A stretch of 15,704 bases of DNA from Deinococcus sp. Marseille-Q6407 (lineage in GTDB: Bacteria > Deinococcota > Deinococci > Deinococcales > Deinococcaceae), in assembly GCF_946848805.1 (NCBI RefSeq), contig NZ_CAMPFU010000010.1, forward strand, positions 1 through 15,704. The letters are read 5' to 3'. The notes below the pieces were generated by a model, which saw only the letters and a program-made list of their open reading frames with translations, searched no databases and was not told the origin of the DNA. A program made the position numbers and the translations under genes. Positions within the stretch are counted from its first letter, which is position 1, and every line of letters starts with the position of its first letter. This document shows, in pieces, positions 1 to 7,266 of this stretch.

Positions 1-126
1 CGCCTGGCCCTCTACACCTTGTTGCCAGGAGTCAGGCTGAACCACCTGCTGAGCCAAATTCAAAAGGAGCAAGAATTCCTGCGCCAGCACGGCTATTCGC
101 TCAGCTATGCAAGGTGCAACTTATGA
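1..126 (+). CDS. IS4-family transposase, C-terminal 41 residues (partial)
   Basis: Frame 1 from the first base reads RLALYTLLPGVRLNHLL and continues to a TGA at 124-126 inside the IS tip. It aligns residue for residue with the C-termini of the transposases at 5472-6562 and 7866-8954. The residues around [10 protein letters not shown] and the final ARCNL match copy B rather than copy C, so copies A and B share a 3' variant. Catalytic residues lie outside the window. The stop codon and the last bases of the IS coincide, as in the other copies. Confidence 0.85.
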   Translation, partial: RLALYTLLPGVRLNHLLSQIQKEQEFLRQHGYSLSYARCNL

Positions 127-127
127 G
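1..127 (+). mobile_element. IS4-type element, copy A (3' end only)
   Basis: This is the transposase-3' end of the same IS4-type element found complete at 7865-9015. The tip reads AGGTGCAACTTATGAG and ends at 127, matching the tip of copy B apart from strand. The element continues to the left of the window, so its other end and any partner of the flanking bases (CTCAA, 128-132) cannot be seen. It sits directly against truncated higB sequence and presumably removed that gene's 5' end and promoter. Confidence 0.85.
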
Positions 128-346
128 CTCAATCACGTTCATGACGCTACCTACCATAATTTTGCTGACGTCCGAGCTGATTATGGAAGTGCCGATTGGG
201 TCAGTGGGTTCATCGTATTCAACATTGGTGGCAATAAATATCGGCTGATTGTCAGTCCCAACTTCGCAGGCCGCTTCCGCACCTTTTTTGTGAAGTTCGT
301 AGGCACCCATCAGCAATATGACGATCTGGACTGGGAGACCTTATGA
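107..346 (+). CDS. higB: HigB-family mRNA interferase toxin, 5'-truncated by an IS
   Basis: HigB toxins are RelE-like ribosome-dependent mRNA endonucleases of about 100 residues, neutralised by HigA. From about residue 17 of this frame the sequence shows the family core: NFADVRADYGSAD, then VFNIGGNKYRLIV, then VKFVGTHQQYD. The first roughly 20 residues of a normal HigB, including the usual WY and helix-1 region, are missing because IS4 copy A ends at 127. The open frame begins at an ATG (107) inside the IS tip, so its first seven residues (MQGATYE) are IS-derived and overlap the transposase end in another frame. No good ribosome site precedes that ATG. The stop (TGA 344-346) overlaps the higA ATG as ATGA, the usual toxin-first, coupled HigBA order. 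Family assignment is firm. The product is probably an inactive remnant, though a fusion could still be expressed. Confidence 0.75.
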   Translation: MQGATYELNHVHDATYHNFADVRADYGSADWVSGFIVFNIGGNKYRLIVSPNFAGRFRTFFVKFVGTHQQYDDLDWETL

Positions 347-762
347 CCTTAGACATTTCAGAACTGACTGTGACCTGGCAGCGTTTGCACGTCCTGGCGC
401 ATGACGCTATTGCCCCCATTACCGATGAAGAGAGCTATGACCGGGCCATCATGGCCCTGGATGCCCTCCTCAAAGAAGTCGGAGAAGATGAGACTCATCC
501 ACTGGCCGATCTGGTTGAAGGATTGATTCACCGTGTCACCGCCTACCAGGAGGCGGCCCAGCACGTCCCTCCTGCCGCCCCGGAGATGCAACTGCGTCTG
601 CTGATTCAGGAGCGAGGCGTCACCCAGCAAGCTCTTTCCGAAGCGACGGGCATCCCACAGGGCAACATCAGCAACCTGATCCATGGCAAGCGGTCCTTCA
701 CAGTAGCCCATGCCCGCACCCTGGGCGACTATTTCGGGGTTAATCCAGGAGTTTTTCTGTAG
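343..762 (+). CDS. higA: HigA-family antitoxin with XRE-type HTH
   Basis: A 139-residue protein. An acidic helical N-terminal part (residues 1-80) precedes a Cro/C1-type helix-turn-helix at about 90-118 (GVTQQALSEATGIPQGNIS, then NLIHGKRSFT), ending in YFGVNPGVFL. This is the long HigA type: the N-terminal part would mask HigB and the HTH would repress the operon. The start at 343 overlaps the higB stop by ATGA, implying translational coupling. The gene is complete, but its normal promoter upstream of higB has been removed or separated by IS4 copy A. Expression would now need a promoter in the IS or within higB. An intact antitoxin beside a truncated toxin is a common decay state, since the antitoxin alone is harmless. 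Confidence 0.85.
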   Translation: MTLDISELTVTWQRLHVLAHDAIAPITDEESYDRAIMALDALLKEVGEDETHPLADLVEGLIHRVTAYQEAAQHVPPAAPEMQLRLLIQERGVTQQALSEATGIPQGNISNLIHGKRSFTVAHARTLGDYFGVNPGVFL

Positions 763-831
763 GGGAAAGACGGCTGCCCTGTATGACGAGAGGTGTGCAG
801 TCAAGTCGGGCAGGTTCCCTGAAGTTCGAAT

Positions 832-878
832 GAAGAGGGCCGACTGCTGCCATCAGCAGTCGGCCCTCTTCGTTGATT
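832..878 (+). terminator. Rho-independent terminator after higA
   Basis: A perfect 18-bp inverted repeat (832-849 and 854-871; arm GAAGAGGGCCGACTGCTG) encloses a 4-base loop (CCAT) and is followed by GTTGATT. The stem is long and GC-rich, and it sits 70 bases after the higA stop. The T-run is weak. It would fit termination of the higBA transcript, and the symmetric stem could also stop transcription from the other side. Confidence 0.75.
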
Positions 879-1012
879 GACACTTAAGTATGGCTGCTAC
901 CAGACCGGGAGACGGGTACTCGCCGTTCTGAACGTCCTTGTTCTTCGGCCACTTGACAAGCCACCCTTCTCTGACGGGAGCATAGGTATGCCCACGCCCT
1001 TAGATCTCCCCC

Positions 1013-1043
1013 TTGCACTGACCAACACGTACAGTGCTACAAT
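1013..1043 (+). promoter_or_regulatory. Possible sigma-70-type promoter upstream of rep
   Basis: TTGCAC (1013-1018) and TACAAT (1038-1043) resemble -35 and -10 boxes on the strand of the rep gene. The 19-base spacer is longer than ideal. If used, the transcript would have a leader of nearly 290 bases before the ATG at 1339, running through the short repeats. Confidence 0.3.
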
Positions 1044-1135
1044 TCCTTCAACCCGAATTGGCGAGATACCAATAGGGAACCCCCCAACCGCTGAAGTTTG
1101 GCGACCGATGCGGAAGGGGGATTGGAATCCTTAAC

Positions 1136-1158
1136 AAGTTAAGCAAGTTAAGCTTGCT
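1136..1158 (+). repeat. Tandem 9-bp repeat with overlapping inverted repeat
   Basis: AAGTTAAGC occurs twice in perfect tandem (1136-1144 and 1145-1153). AGCAAG (1142-1147) and CTTGCT (1153-1158) form an inverted repeat across a 5-base gap. Placed about 180 bases before the rep start, this could be a binding site for the encoded HTH protein (autoregulation or origin binding). Function is inferred from position only. Confidence 0.5.
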
Positions 1159-1185
1159 GTTCTGTCAGAGAGCGGCGGGCGTCTC

Positions 1186-1198
1186 TACACACAGTGTA
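1186..1198. repeat. TACAC-ACA-GTGTA inverted repeat upstream of rep
   Basis: A perfect 5-bp inverted repeat (TACAC 1186-1190, GTGTA 1194-1198) with a 3-base spacer, about 140 bases before the rep ATG. Its size suits a dimeric HTH protein operator. It is short enough to arise by chance. Confidence 0.35.
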
Positions 1199-1338
1199 CG
1201 CGGGCTGTGTGTGCTGGTCAACAACCAGCCGAGCTGCGTAGGAGTCCAAGTGACTGTGGAGTGCCGTCCAGGTCGTTCAGCGCGTGTCCCCCTTCTTCGT
1301 CTCTTCCTCGTGGCCAATGTGCCCTGCTGGAGCAGTTT

Positions 1339-2532
1339 ATGACTCTCCGTGTGCGGCAGGCTGGTCTGTTCCCAATAGACCCCGAGATCCAGCAACAGCG
1401 AACGGAAGCGACGACCAAGAAATTCTTAGCGATGATTCCGGCGGCTCTTAAAGGGACCGAGACATTAGCTGAGCCTCTCCTGCCTTTGCCTCGTGTGGCT
1501 GACGTGGCCGCGCCACCTGTCCCTATACCCCGCACCAATGATGGCGTCCTGCAGATGAATCCACTGGACACCCTGACCGAGTGCCTAGACACCGCCGAGT
1601 GCCCGGCCACCGCCCGCCGGATTTATCGGCTGCTGTTCCGCATCGGTCTCACCGTGCTGCGGCAGCGCGGGCTGCACGAGCAGCACGCCACTCAGGTTTC
1701 CTTCCACTTGCCGCTCGACCTCATCGCCGCCCATCTGGAAGTGAACCGTTCGACGGTCTGGCGCAACCTGCGCCCACTCGAAAAGGCCGGGGTACTGCAC
1801 CAGCGCGACCACTACGGCACCCTGCGCGGCCAGACCGCTGTGACCGGCAAGGTCTGGGCGCTGTCCCTCCGTCCGCACGAAGTCCTGGCCGGAACCCGCG
1901 AGCGGGTGCGGGTACGCCACGACGACCTAGTCGGCGTGCGCTGGCGTGACCTCGATGCGGACGCTAGAGCGGGCCGCACCGCCTGGGCCGAGCTGGAACG
2001 GGTCAGGTTGGGTAAGGCCGAAGAAGCAGAACTGCTGTCCCAGGGCCAACTTTTCCAACTGCAACAGTCACAAGAAGCGGAAAAGGCTGTAGTGAGCGAA
2101 AAAACCCTGTTGGCATGGGCGTTAGCCCCGTTTTTACAGGGTTCCCCTGGCGTTACACTGACTGATGCAATAGCGTTTTTCGGCGGCCTGGACACGGTTT
2201 ACGCAGTGCCGGCCCTCACTGGGCTACCGAAGGCCGAGCGCGGCGCCGCTGTTAGTGAGTGTGCCCGCCAACTGGCGGCTGCTTTCGGGGACACGGGGAA
2301 CCAGCGCTTCTGGTGCTGGCTGCTGTGGCAGATGTTGCGCTTGCGCGACCAGGGCCAGGACGTGAGCGAGGACATCAGCGCCGTGCTGGCGCGTGTTTTG
2401 CAAGATTTGAAAACCTACCCCGCGAAGAAAGCCGCCGCCGTCGTGGTGTCGGAACTGGTGGGCGCAGGGCTATATGACCGCCTCAAGCTGGCGGGCCACC
2501 ACCGCGTTGGAGGTCCACCGCCAGCCGCCTAG
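1339..2532 (+). CDS. Winged-helix protein, probable plasmid replication initiator
   Basis: A 397-residue protein. The ATG at 1339 is preferred because GGAG (1329-1332) lies 6 bases upstream. The frame stays open back to 1207, but the extra residues are low-complexity (S/P/R-rich) and lack a ribosome site. Residues about 90-180 show a helical segment (ARRIYRLLFRIGLTVL) followed by a winged helix at about 125-160 (LPLDLIAAHLEVNRSTVWRN, then LRPLEKAGVLHQRDHYGTLR) ending near VTGKVWALSL. The rest is helical and charged. Such architecture occurs in replication initiators of Deinococcus-type plasmids, and the upstream repeats and neighbouring maintenance genes agree with that. I recognise the fold more surely than the family. 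A transcriptional regulator is the main alternative. Confidence 0.6.
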   Translation: MTLRVRQAGLFPIDPEIQQQRTEATTKKFLAMIPAALKGTETLAEPLLPLPRVADVAAPPVPIPRTNDGVLQMNPLDTLTECLDTAECPATARRIYRLLFRIGLTVLRQRGLHEQHATQVSFHLPLDLIAAHLEVNRSTVWRNLRPLEKAGVLHQRDHYGTLRGQTAVTGKVWALSLRPHEVLAGTRERVRVRHDDLVGVRWRDLDADARAGRTAWAELERVRLGKAEEAELLSQGQLFQLQQSQEAEKAVVSEKTLLAWALAPFLQGSPGVTLTDAIAFFGGLDTVYAVPALTGLPKAERGAAVSECARQLAAAFGDTGNQRFWCWLLWQMLRLRDQGQDVSEDISAVLARVLQDLKTYPAKKAAAVVVSELVGAGLYDRLKLAGHHRVGGPPPAA

Positions 2533-2618
2533 CTTTGACCTGACAACTTGTCTTCAGCTCCACTGCTAACGCTTCCAGCGCCTGTGAATGACTAAACACG
2601 TCCTGCCGCCTTGCCCAG

Positions 2619-2659
2619 TGCAACATACGGCTTTTTGCCGTGTGGGACAGTGTGTTGCA
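2619..2659. repeat. Nested hairpin with outer TGCAACA/TGTTGCA arms
   Basis: An inner stem CATACGGC/GCCGTGTG (2624-2631 with 2637-2644, one T-G pair) has a TTTTT loop. Outer arms are TGCAACA (2619-2625) and TGTTGCA (2653-2659). It lies 87-127 bases after the rep stop and 110-150 before the methylase ATG. It could be a weak terminator or a protein site. The GTGTTGCA word recurs at 10587-10594. Confidence 0.4.
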
Positions 2660-2754
2660 TCGAGTTGCCTTTATTCTTGATCCTAATAGCAGCTCAATAA
2701 GAGGCGACCAATAAGGCCCGCTTGCAGACTGAACGTCAAGGGCGTTTCAGGCCC

Positions 2755-2770
2755 GTTAGAGTGATCTAAC
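2755..2770 (+). promoter_or_regulatory. Inverted repeat abutting the methylase start codon, with -10-like box
   Basis: GTTAGA (2755-2760) and TCTAAC (2765-2770) are a perfect inverted repeat with a 4-base spacer, directly touching the ATG at 2771. TAGAGT (2757-2762) inside it resembles a -10 box 8 bases before the ATG, the spacing seen in leaderless genes common in Deinococcus. No clear -35 or ribosome site is present. An operator or leaderless promoter controlling the restriction-methylation gene is inferred. Confidence 0.4.
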
Positions 2771-5077
2771 ATGCTCACCTGGAACGAAATCCGCACCCGT
2801 GCCGCGCAGTTTGCTGACCGCTGGCAGGATGCCGTCAAAGAAAATGCCGAGGCCCAGACGTTCTGGAATGAGTTTTTGATGGTCTATGGGATTGATCGCC
2901 GCCGGGTGGCTGCCTTTGAGAAAAAGGTGGCCGGTCTTCAGAAAGGTTCCGGGCGTGGGCGCATTGACCTGCTGTGGCCAGGCCTGTTCATGGCTGAGCA
3001 CAAGTCCAAGGGGCGCGACCTGGACGAAGCCACTCAGCAGGCCATTGACTATGTCCAGGTGCTCGAAGAGCACGAGCGCCCGCAGTGGGTGGCGGTCAGT
3101 GACTTTGGGCAAATCCGCTTGCAGGAAGTGGCTACGGGTGAAGCCCACCAGTTCGCACTGGAAGACTTTCCCCGCGAGGTTGAGCGTTTTGCCTTCCTGA
3201 TAGGTAAGCAGCTGCGCCACCAACGGGAAGCCGACCCCGTGAACGTCAAAGCGGCCCAGCAGATGGGTAAGCTTCACAACCTGCTTGAAGACAGCGGCTA
3301 CACAGGCCACCACCTCGAATTGCTGCTGGTCAGGCTGCTGTTTCTGCTGTTTGGGGATGACACCGGCTTGTGGGACGAGCGTGGGCTGTTCTACGACCTA
3401 CTGGCCGACCATACCCGCAGCGACGGCGAGGACACCGGCAGCGTGTTGGGCCGCCTGTTTCAGGTACTGGATACCCCAAGGGACAAACGGCAAGCTGCTT
3501 TGCCCGACTGGTTGAACGCTTTCCCCTATGTCAATGGCGAGCTGTTCAGCGAACGTATTGACCTGGCCGACTTCAGCCCCAAGATGCGGGAAATGTTGCT
3601 GGAAGCCTGCGTGCTGGACTGGGGAGCTGTCAGTCCGGCCATCTTCGGCAGCATGTTCCAGGCCGTCATGGACGCAACCGAGCGCCGCAACCTCGGAGCG
3701 CACTACACCAGTGAAGCCAACATCCTGAAGGCCCTGGGGCCACTGTTCCTCGACGACCTTCACGCCGAACTGACCGCAGCAGGCCAGAACAAGGCCAAGC
3801 TACAGAGCTTTCTGAGCAAGTTACCCGGTATCCGTGTCCTCGACCCAGCCTGTGGCAGCGGCAACTTCCTGATTCTGGCCTACCGTGAACTGCGCCGCCT
3901 GGAGTTGGAAGCTCTGTCCCGCCTGCTGACTGACCGCAGTGGTGGTCTACAAGCGGTGACCGACATCAACCTGCTGTTGAAAGTGAACGTGGGCCAGTTC
4001 TACGGCATCGAGTACGACGAGTTCCCGGCTCAGATTGCCCGTGTCGCCATGTGGCTGACCGACCACCAGGCCAACATCGAGGCCAGCCGCAAGCTCGGCC
4101 AGAACTTCGTGAACCTGCCACTGACCCAGGCCGCGCACATCCGGCACGGGGACGCGCTGGAAACCGACTGGCTTCAGCATCTCAACTTGAATGAAGACCT
4201 GGGCCTGCTCTCCCACCTCTACATCGTTGGCAACCCGCCCTTTGTGGGAGGGAAGAAGATGTCGGGGGAACAGCGTGCTCAGGTGGTCCGCGAGTTCGGT
4301 GGAGTTAAGGACGCTGGAGTGCTGGACTATGTGGCCGCCTGGTACGTCAAGGCCGCCAAGGTCATGCAGACCATCACCCGCGAGTACCCGAACCTGATGA
4401 CGGCCACTGCCCTGGTCAGCACCAACAGCGTCACCCAGGGTGAGCAGGTGGCCCCGCTGTGGGGCAATGTGCTGGAAGGCTACGGGCAGACCATCACGGC
4501 AGCCCATAAGACCTTCAAGTGGAGTAACGATGCACCTGGTCAGGCTGCCGTTCACTGTGTCATTGTCCAGTTCCAGCCCACCGCCCAGCTGACTTCTGCC
4601 CAGCGCCGCCTGTTTACCTATGCTTCGCCCACAGCGGCCCCGCTGGAGGTGCAGGCGACCAACATCACTCCCTACCTGACGGACGGCCCTTCGGTGGTGG
4701 TCAGGAAGGCCCAGAAGCCCCTACGCGCAGGCGTGCCGCCTATTCACTTCGGCAACATGCCGCTGGACGGTGGAAACCTGCTGCTGACCGAGCAGGAGAA
4801 AGCAGAACTGCTGGAAGCCGAACCTGCTGCGCAGAAGTTCATTAAACCCCTACTGGACGCGCAAGACTTCCTGAACGGGGCCACGCGGTATTGCCTGTGG
4901 CTGGTAGATGCCCAGCCTGCGGAATTGGCAAAGCTACCCAAAGTCAGGGAGCGCATTGAGAAGACGAAGCAGTGGCGGTTGGCCAGTGTTGCACCCAGCA
5001 CGCAGAAATTCGCGCAGACTCCTGCCTTGTTCAGGGACAGAAAGCTGCCAGAACGCTATCTATTGATAGCGGCGTAA
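2771..5077 (+). pseudogene. MmeI-like type IIL restriction enzyme/DNA methyltransferase, N-terminal part (split by IS630)
   Basis: Single-chain restriction and adenine methylation enzyme of the MmeI family, about 920 residues when whole. Residues 1-150 hold a PD-(D/E)XK nuclease with D66 and E76-x-K78 in RIDLLWPGLFMAEHKSKGR, close to the known MmeI spacing. Residues 150-300 are the helical connector. The methyltransferase starts with GAHYTSE (309-315), has SAM motif I VLDPACGSGNF (356-366) and catalytic motif IV NPPF (488-491). Target recognition sequence begins after about 600. True coding ends at codon 764 (5062), where the IS630 element begins; the last four codons and stop to 5077 are IS sequence. 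The remainder of the gene is at 7267-7806. The truncated product keeps both catalytic centres but lacks the end of the recognition region and the C-terminus, so it is probably inactive or unregulated. Confidence 0.88.
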
Positions 5078-5470
5078 GTTGGCGTCCATAAGCTGACGGG
5101 GCAGGTGAATATAGCGGACCCGCTGCCAGGCGGTGACAAGCCTCTTTTTCAGCGCTCTGATGGAGTGGGCACAAAAGTTCCCCAACACATTGCGCTTGAC
5201 GTAGGCCCACACCAACTCGATCGGGTTCAACTCTGGAGCATACGGAGGCAGAAAGATCAGAGAGAGGCGTTCGTGGGAACCCACGAACGCCTGGGTCACT
5301 TTCGCGTGATGAATTCTCGCATTGTCCAGCACCACGACGATGTTCCCCTGAACTTGGCGCAGGATGTGCCCAAAGAATCGGATGACTTCTCCACTGCGGA
5401 TCGCTCCGGATGTTGTGTGCTGGAAGAATCGTCCATCTGAAGTGATCGCCCCAATCGTCGAAAGCTTCTC
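5060..5470 (-). pseudogene. IS630 transposase, C-terminal part
   Basis: Downstream of IS4 copy B the reading frame resumes as EKLSTIGAITSDGRFF. It carries the second catalytic aspartate in VVVLDNARIHHAK and the glutamate in LPPYAPELNPIELVWAYVK, the classic IS630 DDE pattern. It ends ANLRRYQ. The last codon CAA is the final triplet of the IS, and the stop TAG is formed by the duplicated target TA plus one flanking host base. An ATG inside the IS4 tip (5491) opens this half as a separate fusion frame. Rejoining across IS4 copy B and its GAGAA duplication restores NWEKLST in frame. Confidence 0.85.
5063..5079. repeat. IS630 left terminal inverted repeat
   Basis: 17-base terminal repeat matching 16 of 17 positions with the inverted copy at 7248-7264. 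It directly follows the target-site TA at 5061-5062. Confidence 0.85.
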
Positions 5471-6623
5471 CTCATAAGTTGCACCTTGCATAGCTGAGCG
5501 AATAGCCGTGCTGGTGGAGGAATTCTTGCTCTTTTTGAATTTGGCTCAGCAGGTGGTTCAGCCTGACTTCGGGGAAGAGGGTATGTAGGGCCAAGCGGGC
5601 TGCCTCTTTCAGGGTCATGTCCTCAGAGCGGTACAGCATGGTTAGGGTGAAGGCCAGGAAGACCATCAGAATCCAGCGGTCCAGACCCCTGGCAGTTCGC
5701 AGCGCGAACTGCGCCAACCCAAACTGGTGCTTACACCTTCCTTAAAGAAGGATTCCACCCCCCAGCGATGCGCACCCTCAGCAACGATCTCGTCCCCCTC
5801 CAGCAGTTCAGACGACACCGCGAAGAATTCACGGTCCCCACGGTCCATCCTCCCCAGGGTCAGCGTTTCCAGAGGCCAGTTGGCGAGGTTGACGTACCCC
5901 CCATGCGGACAGTCCGCAACCGTCACCTGTCCAGGATGGTCTGTGCGTCGGTTGCTCCGCACACCCACCACGAACTCGAAACCCAGGCGCTGCACACCGT
6001 CCAGAAAGACAGCGGATTCGAATCCACTGTCCGCTAGGACACGTACCCGGAAACGTTTCTTGATGAAGTCCGGCACCTCTTCCAGTAGGTCGAGCGCCAG
6101 AGTGACCGGGGTGCTGGTGTGCTTGCCCTGGTAGACCCGGTAAGAAATGGGGAACTTCAGTTCCCCATATTCGGCGAACAGGACCACCAGATGGATGCCG
6201 TGCCTACCGTTGTAGACACTGACATAGGGCAGCTGAGTTCCCACCTTTTCCACCGTGGTCAGATCCACGCTGAGCCGCATTCGAGGTCTACGTTTGTGAC
6301 GAGCTGTATCCAGCAGGATGCGCCACTGGAAGTCCTGCATCTCTTCCCAGCAGCGGTCTGAATCCCAGTCATAGACGTTGAAGAAGCGACTCAGTGCACT
6401 GGGACTGACTCCCTCTGCCTGGCTGAAGTTGGTCTTCTGACCTGGACTGTGGAAAAGGTGCAGCGAAGCCTCCAGGCTTCGCCGTTGGTACAGCGTCTCT
6501 GGAATATCCAGAACCTGCTGTGCGAAAATACGGACGCGCTCCCCTGAAACCGGTTGATTCACACTTCCAGAATTTCAGCTCTGGGAGCGCTTTTTGTCCG
6601 CCTATTCAGGTGCAAGTTCTGAG
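5471..6623 (-). mobile_element. IS4-type element, copy B, inserted in the IS630 transposase
   Basis: The 1153-bp element has tips CTCATAAGTTGCACCTT (5471) and CTCAGAACTTGCACCTG (inverted, ending 6623). A 5-base target duplication, TTCTC, is at 5466-5470 and 6624-6628. It is 2 bp longer than copy C, matching the 2-base insertion that breaks its transposase. It has the same orientation as copy C and as the IS630 transposase it interrupts. Confidence 0.92.
5472..6562 (-). pseudogene. IS4-family transposase, copy B, frameshifted
   Basis: GTG at 6562 starts [13 protein letters not shown]. The protein matches copy C through the catalytic core: aspartates in LSVDLTT and LADSGFES and the glutamate in [12 protein letters not shown]. 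At that point two extra bases (coding strand GGTGTAAGC where copy C has GGGAAGC, near 5732-5736) throw it out of frame just before the conserved lysine that follows the glutamate by seven residues. The frame ends at 5666. The C-terminal 80 residues continue in another frame to TGA at 5472. Because copy C is a single open frame, this is mutation rather than programmed frameshifting. The copy could move only if copy C, or another intact copy, acts in trans. Confidence 0.85.
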
Positions 6624-7223
6624 TTCTCCCAGTTCGCTCTGAGCGTGACCAGGGGCGTGACGCCCCTGGGTGACCACGTTCGCCTTCGCACGCCTTTCAA
6701 CGAGAATCCGACCTCATCCAGATAGATGATTGTGGCTCCCCCAGCGACCTTTTTTTTCCAACTCCGGGAGCACCTGTTCCCGCCAGGATGCAATCCGAAG
6801 TTCGTTCCGCTCAGCAGCCCGCCCATCTGGCATCTGTGGGCTGAACCCCAACTTTCGTAGGATTTTACGGACGTGATCATGGTGGTACCACACCTCGAAG
6901 TGCCGCCCGATCAGCTCTGCCACGCGTTTTGTCGTCCAAGTTTCGTCAGGAAACCCATGCTGCAGAGCACCCTCCCGCAGGAGGGTGCGAAGCTGGTCGT
7001 GCTGAGACTCAGTCAGCCGAGCAGGACGACCAGAGCTGACCGTCGCTTGCAAGCTTCCCTTCTTTCTGAGCCGAGCACTCCAAGAAGTCACCGTGAGCAC
7101 GGAGACGCCGAAGTGAGCAGCAATTTCGCGGTGTGTGTGGCTGCCTTGCTGCAGCCACTCGGTAGCAGCCAGACGCCGCTCCTCAAGTTGGGCACGAGAA
7201 TATTGGTTCGGTTGCCATTCCAC
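6624..7223 (-). pseudogene. IS630 transposase, N-terminal part (frameshifted at A8, then split by IS4)
   Basis: The GTG at 7223 opens MEWQPNQYSRAQL. Residues about 10-70 form an HTH (HREIAAHFGVSVLTVTSWSARL) and about 75-150 a second winged-helix region (TTKRVAELIGRHFEVWYHHD), as in IS630 transposases. The frame then closes at 6714. The family sequence continues in the +1 frame as AGGATIIYLDEVGFSLKG with the first catalytic D (YLDE), up to the IS4 junction. The shift is at a run of eight A on the coding strand (T at 6750-6757): seven A would keep one frame. It may be a mutation or error, or transcriptional slippage as known for A-runs in Thermus dnaX. The C-terminal part is at 5060-5470. Confidence 0.82.
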
Positions 7224-7247
7224 GGTCCCTAGAGTTTAGCAGCGCAT

Positions 7248-7264
7248 ACTTACGCCGTTATCAA
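7248..7264. repeat. IS630 right terminal inverted repeat
   Basis: Partner of 5063-5079 (16 of 17 matches), followed by the duplicated TA at 7265-7266. Transposase translation starts 25 bases inside this end. Confidence 0.85.
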
Positions 7265-7266
7265 TA

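Larger units (their letters stand above)
872..1338. other. Non-coding leader of the candidate rep gene, possible origin region
   Basis: This stretch has no convincing gene. Open frames here (for example 877-1134) show no recognisable family and lack a ribosome site. It contains the candidate promoter at 1013-1043, a tandem 9-base repeat at 1136-1153, an overlapping inverted repeat at 1142-1158 and a TACAC/GTGTA inverted repeat at 1186-1198. All lie upstream of the candidate replication gene. Plasmid origins often sit next to rep genes with such repeats, but I see no long array of iterons or an obvious DnaA-box cluster. An origin is therefore only a possibility. Confidence 0.35.
5063..7264 (-). 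mobile_element. IS630-family element inserted in the methylase gene (itself split by IS4 copy B)
   Basis: Terminal inverted repeats are 5063-5079 and 7248-7264 (TTGATAGCGGCGTAAGT against TTGATAACGGCGTAAGT, one mismatch). The target dinucleotide TA is duplicated at 5061-5062 and 7265-7266, the hallmark of IS630/Tc1/mariner insertion. Without the 1153-bp IS4 copy B and its 5-base duplication the element would be 1044 bp, a normal IS630 size. Its transposase runs on the minus strand, opposite to the host gene. Confidence 0.92.

Noticed and set aside
877..1134. 85-residue open frame between higA and rep
   Set aside because: No ribosome site, no recognisable motif, proline-rich random-looking sequence; it overlaps the candidate promoter, so more likely non-coding.
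1207..1338. Longer N-terminus for the rep-like protein starting at 1207
   Set aside because: Low-complexity extension without a ribosome site; the ATG at 1339 has GGAG 6 bases upstream.
5666..5740. Programmed frameshift in the IS4 transposase of copy B
   Set aside because: The intact copy C is one frame at this position; the two extra bases in copy B sit outside any slippery run.
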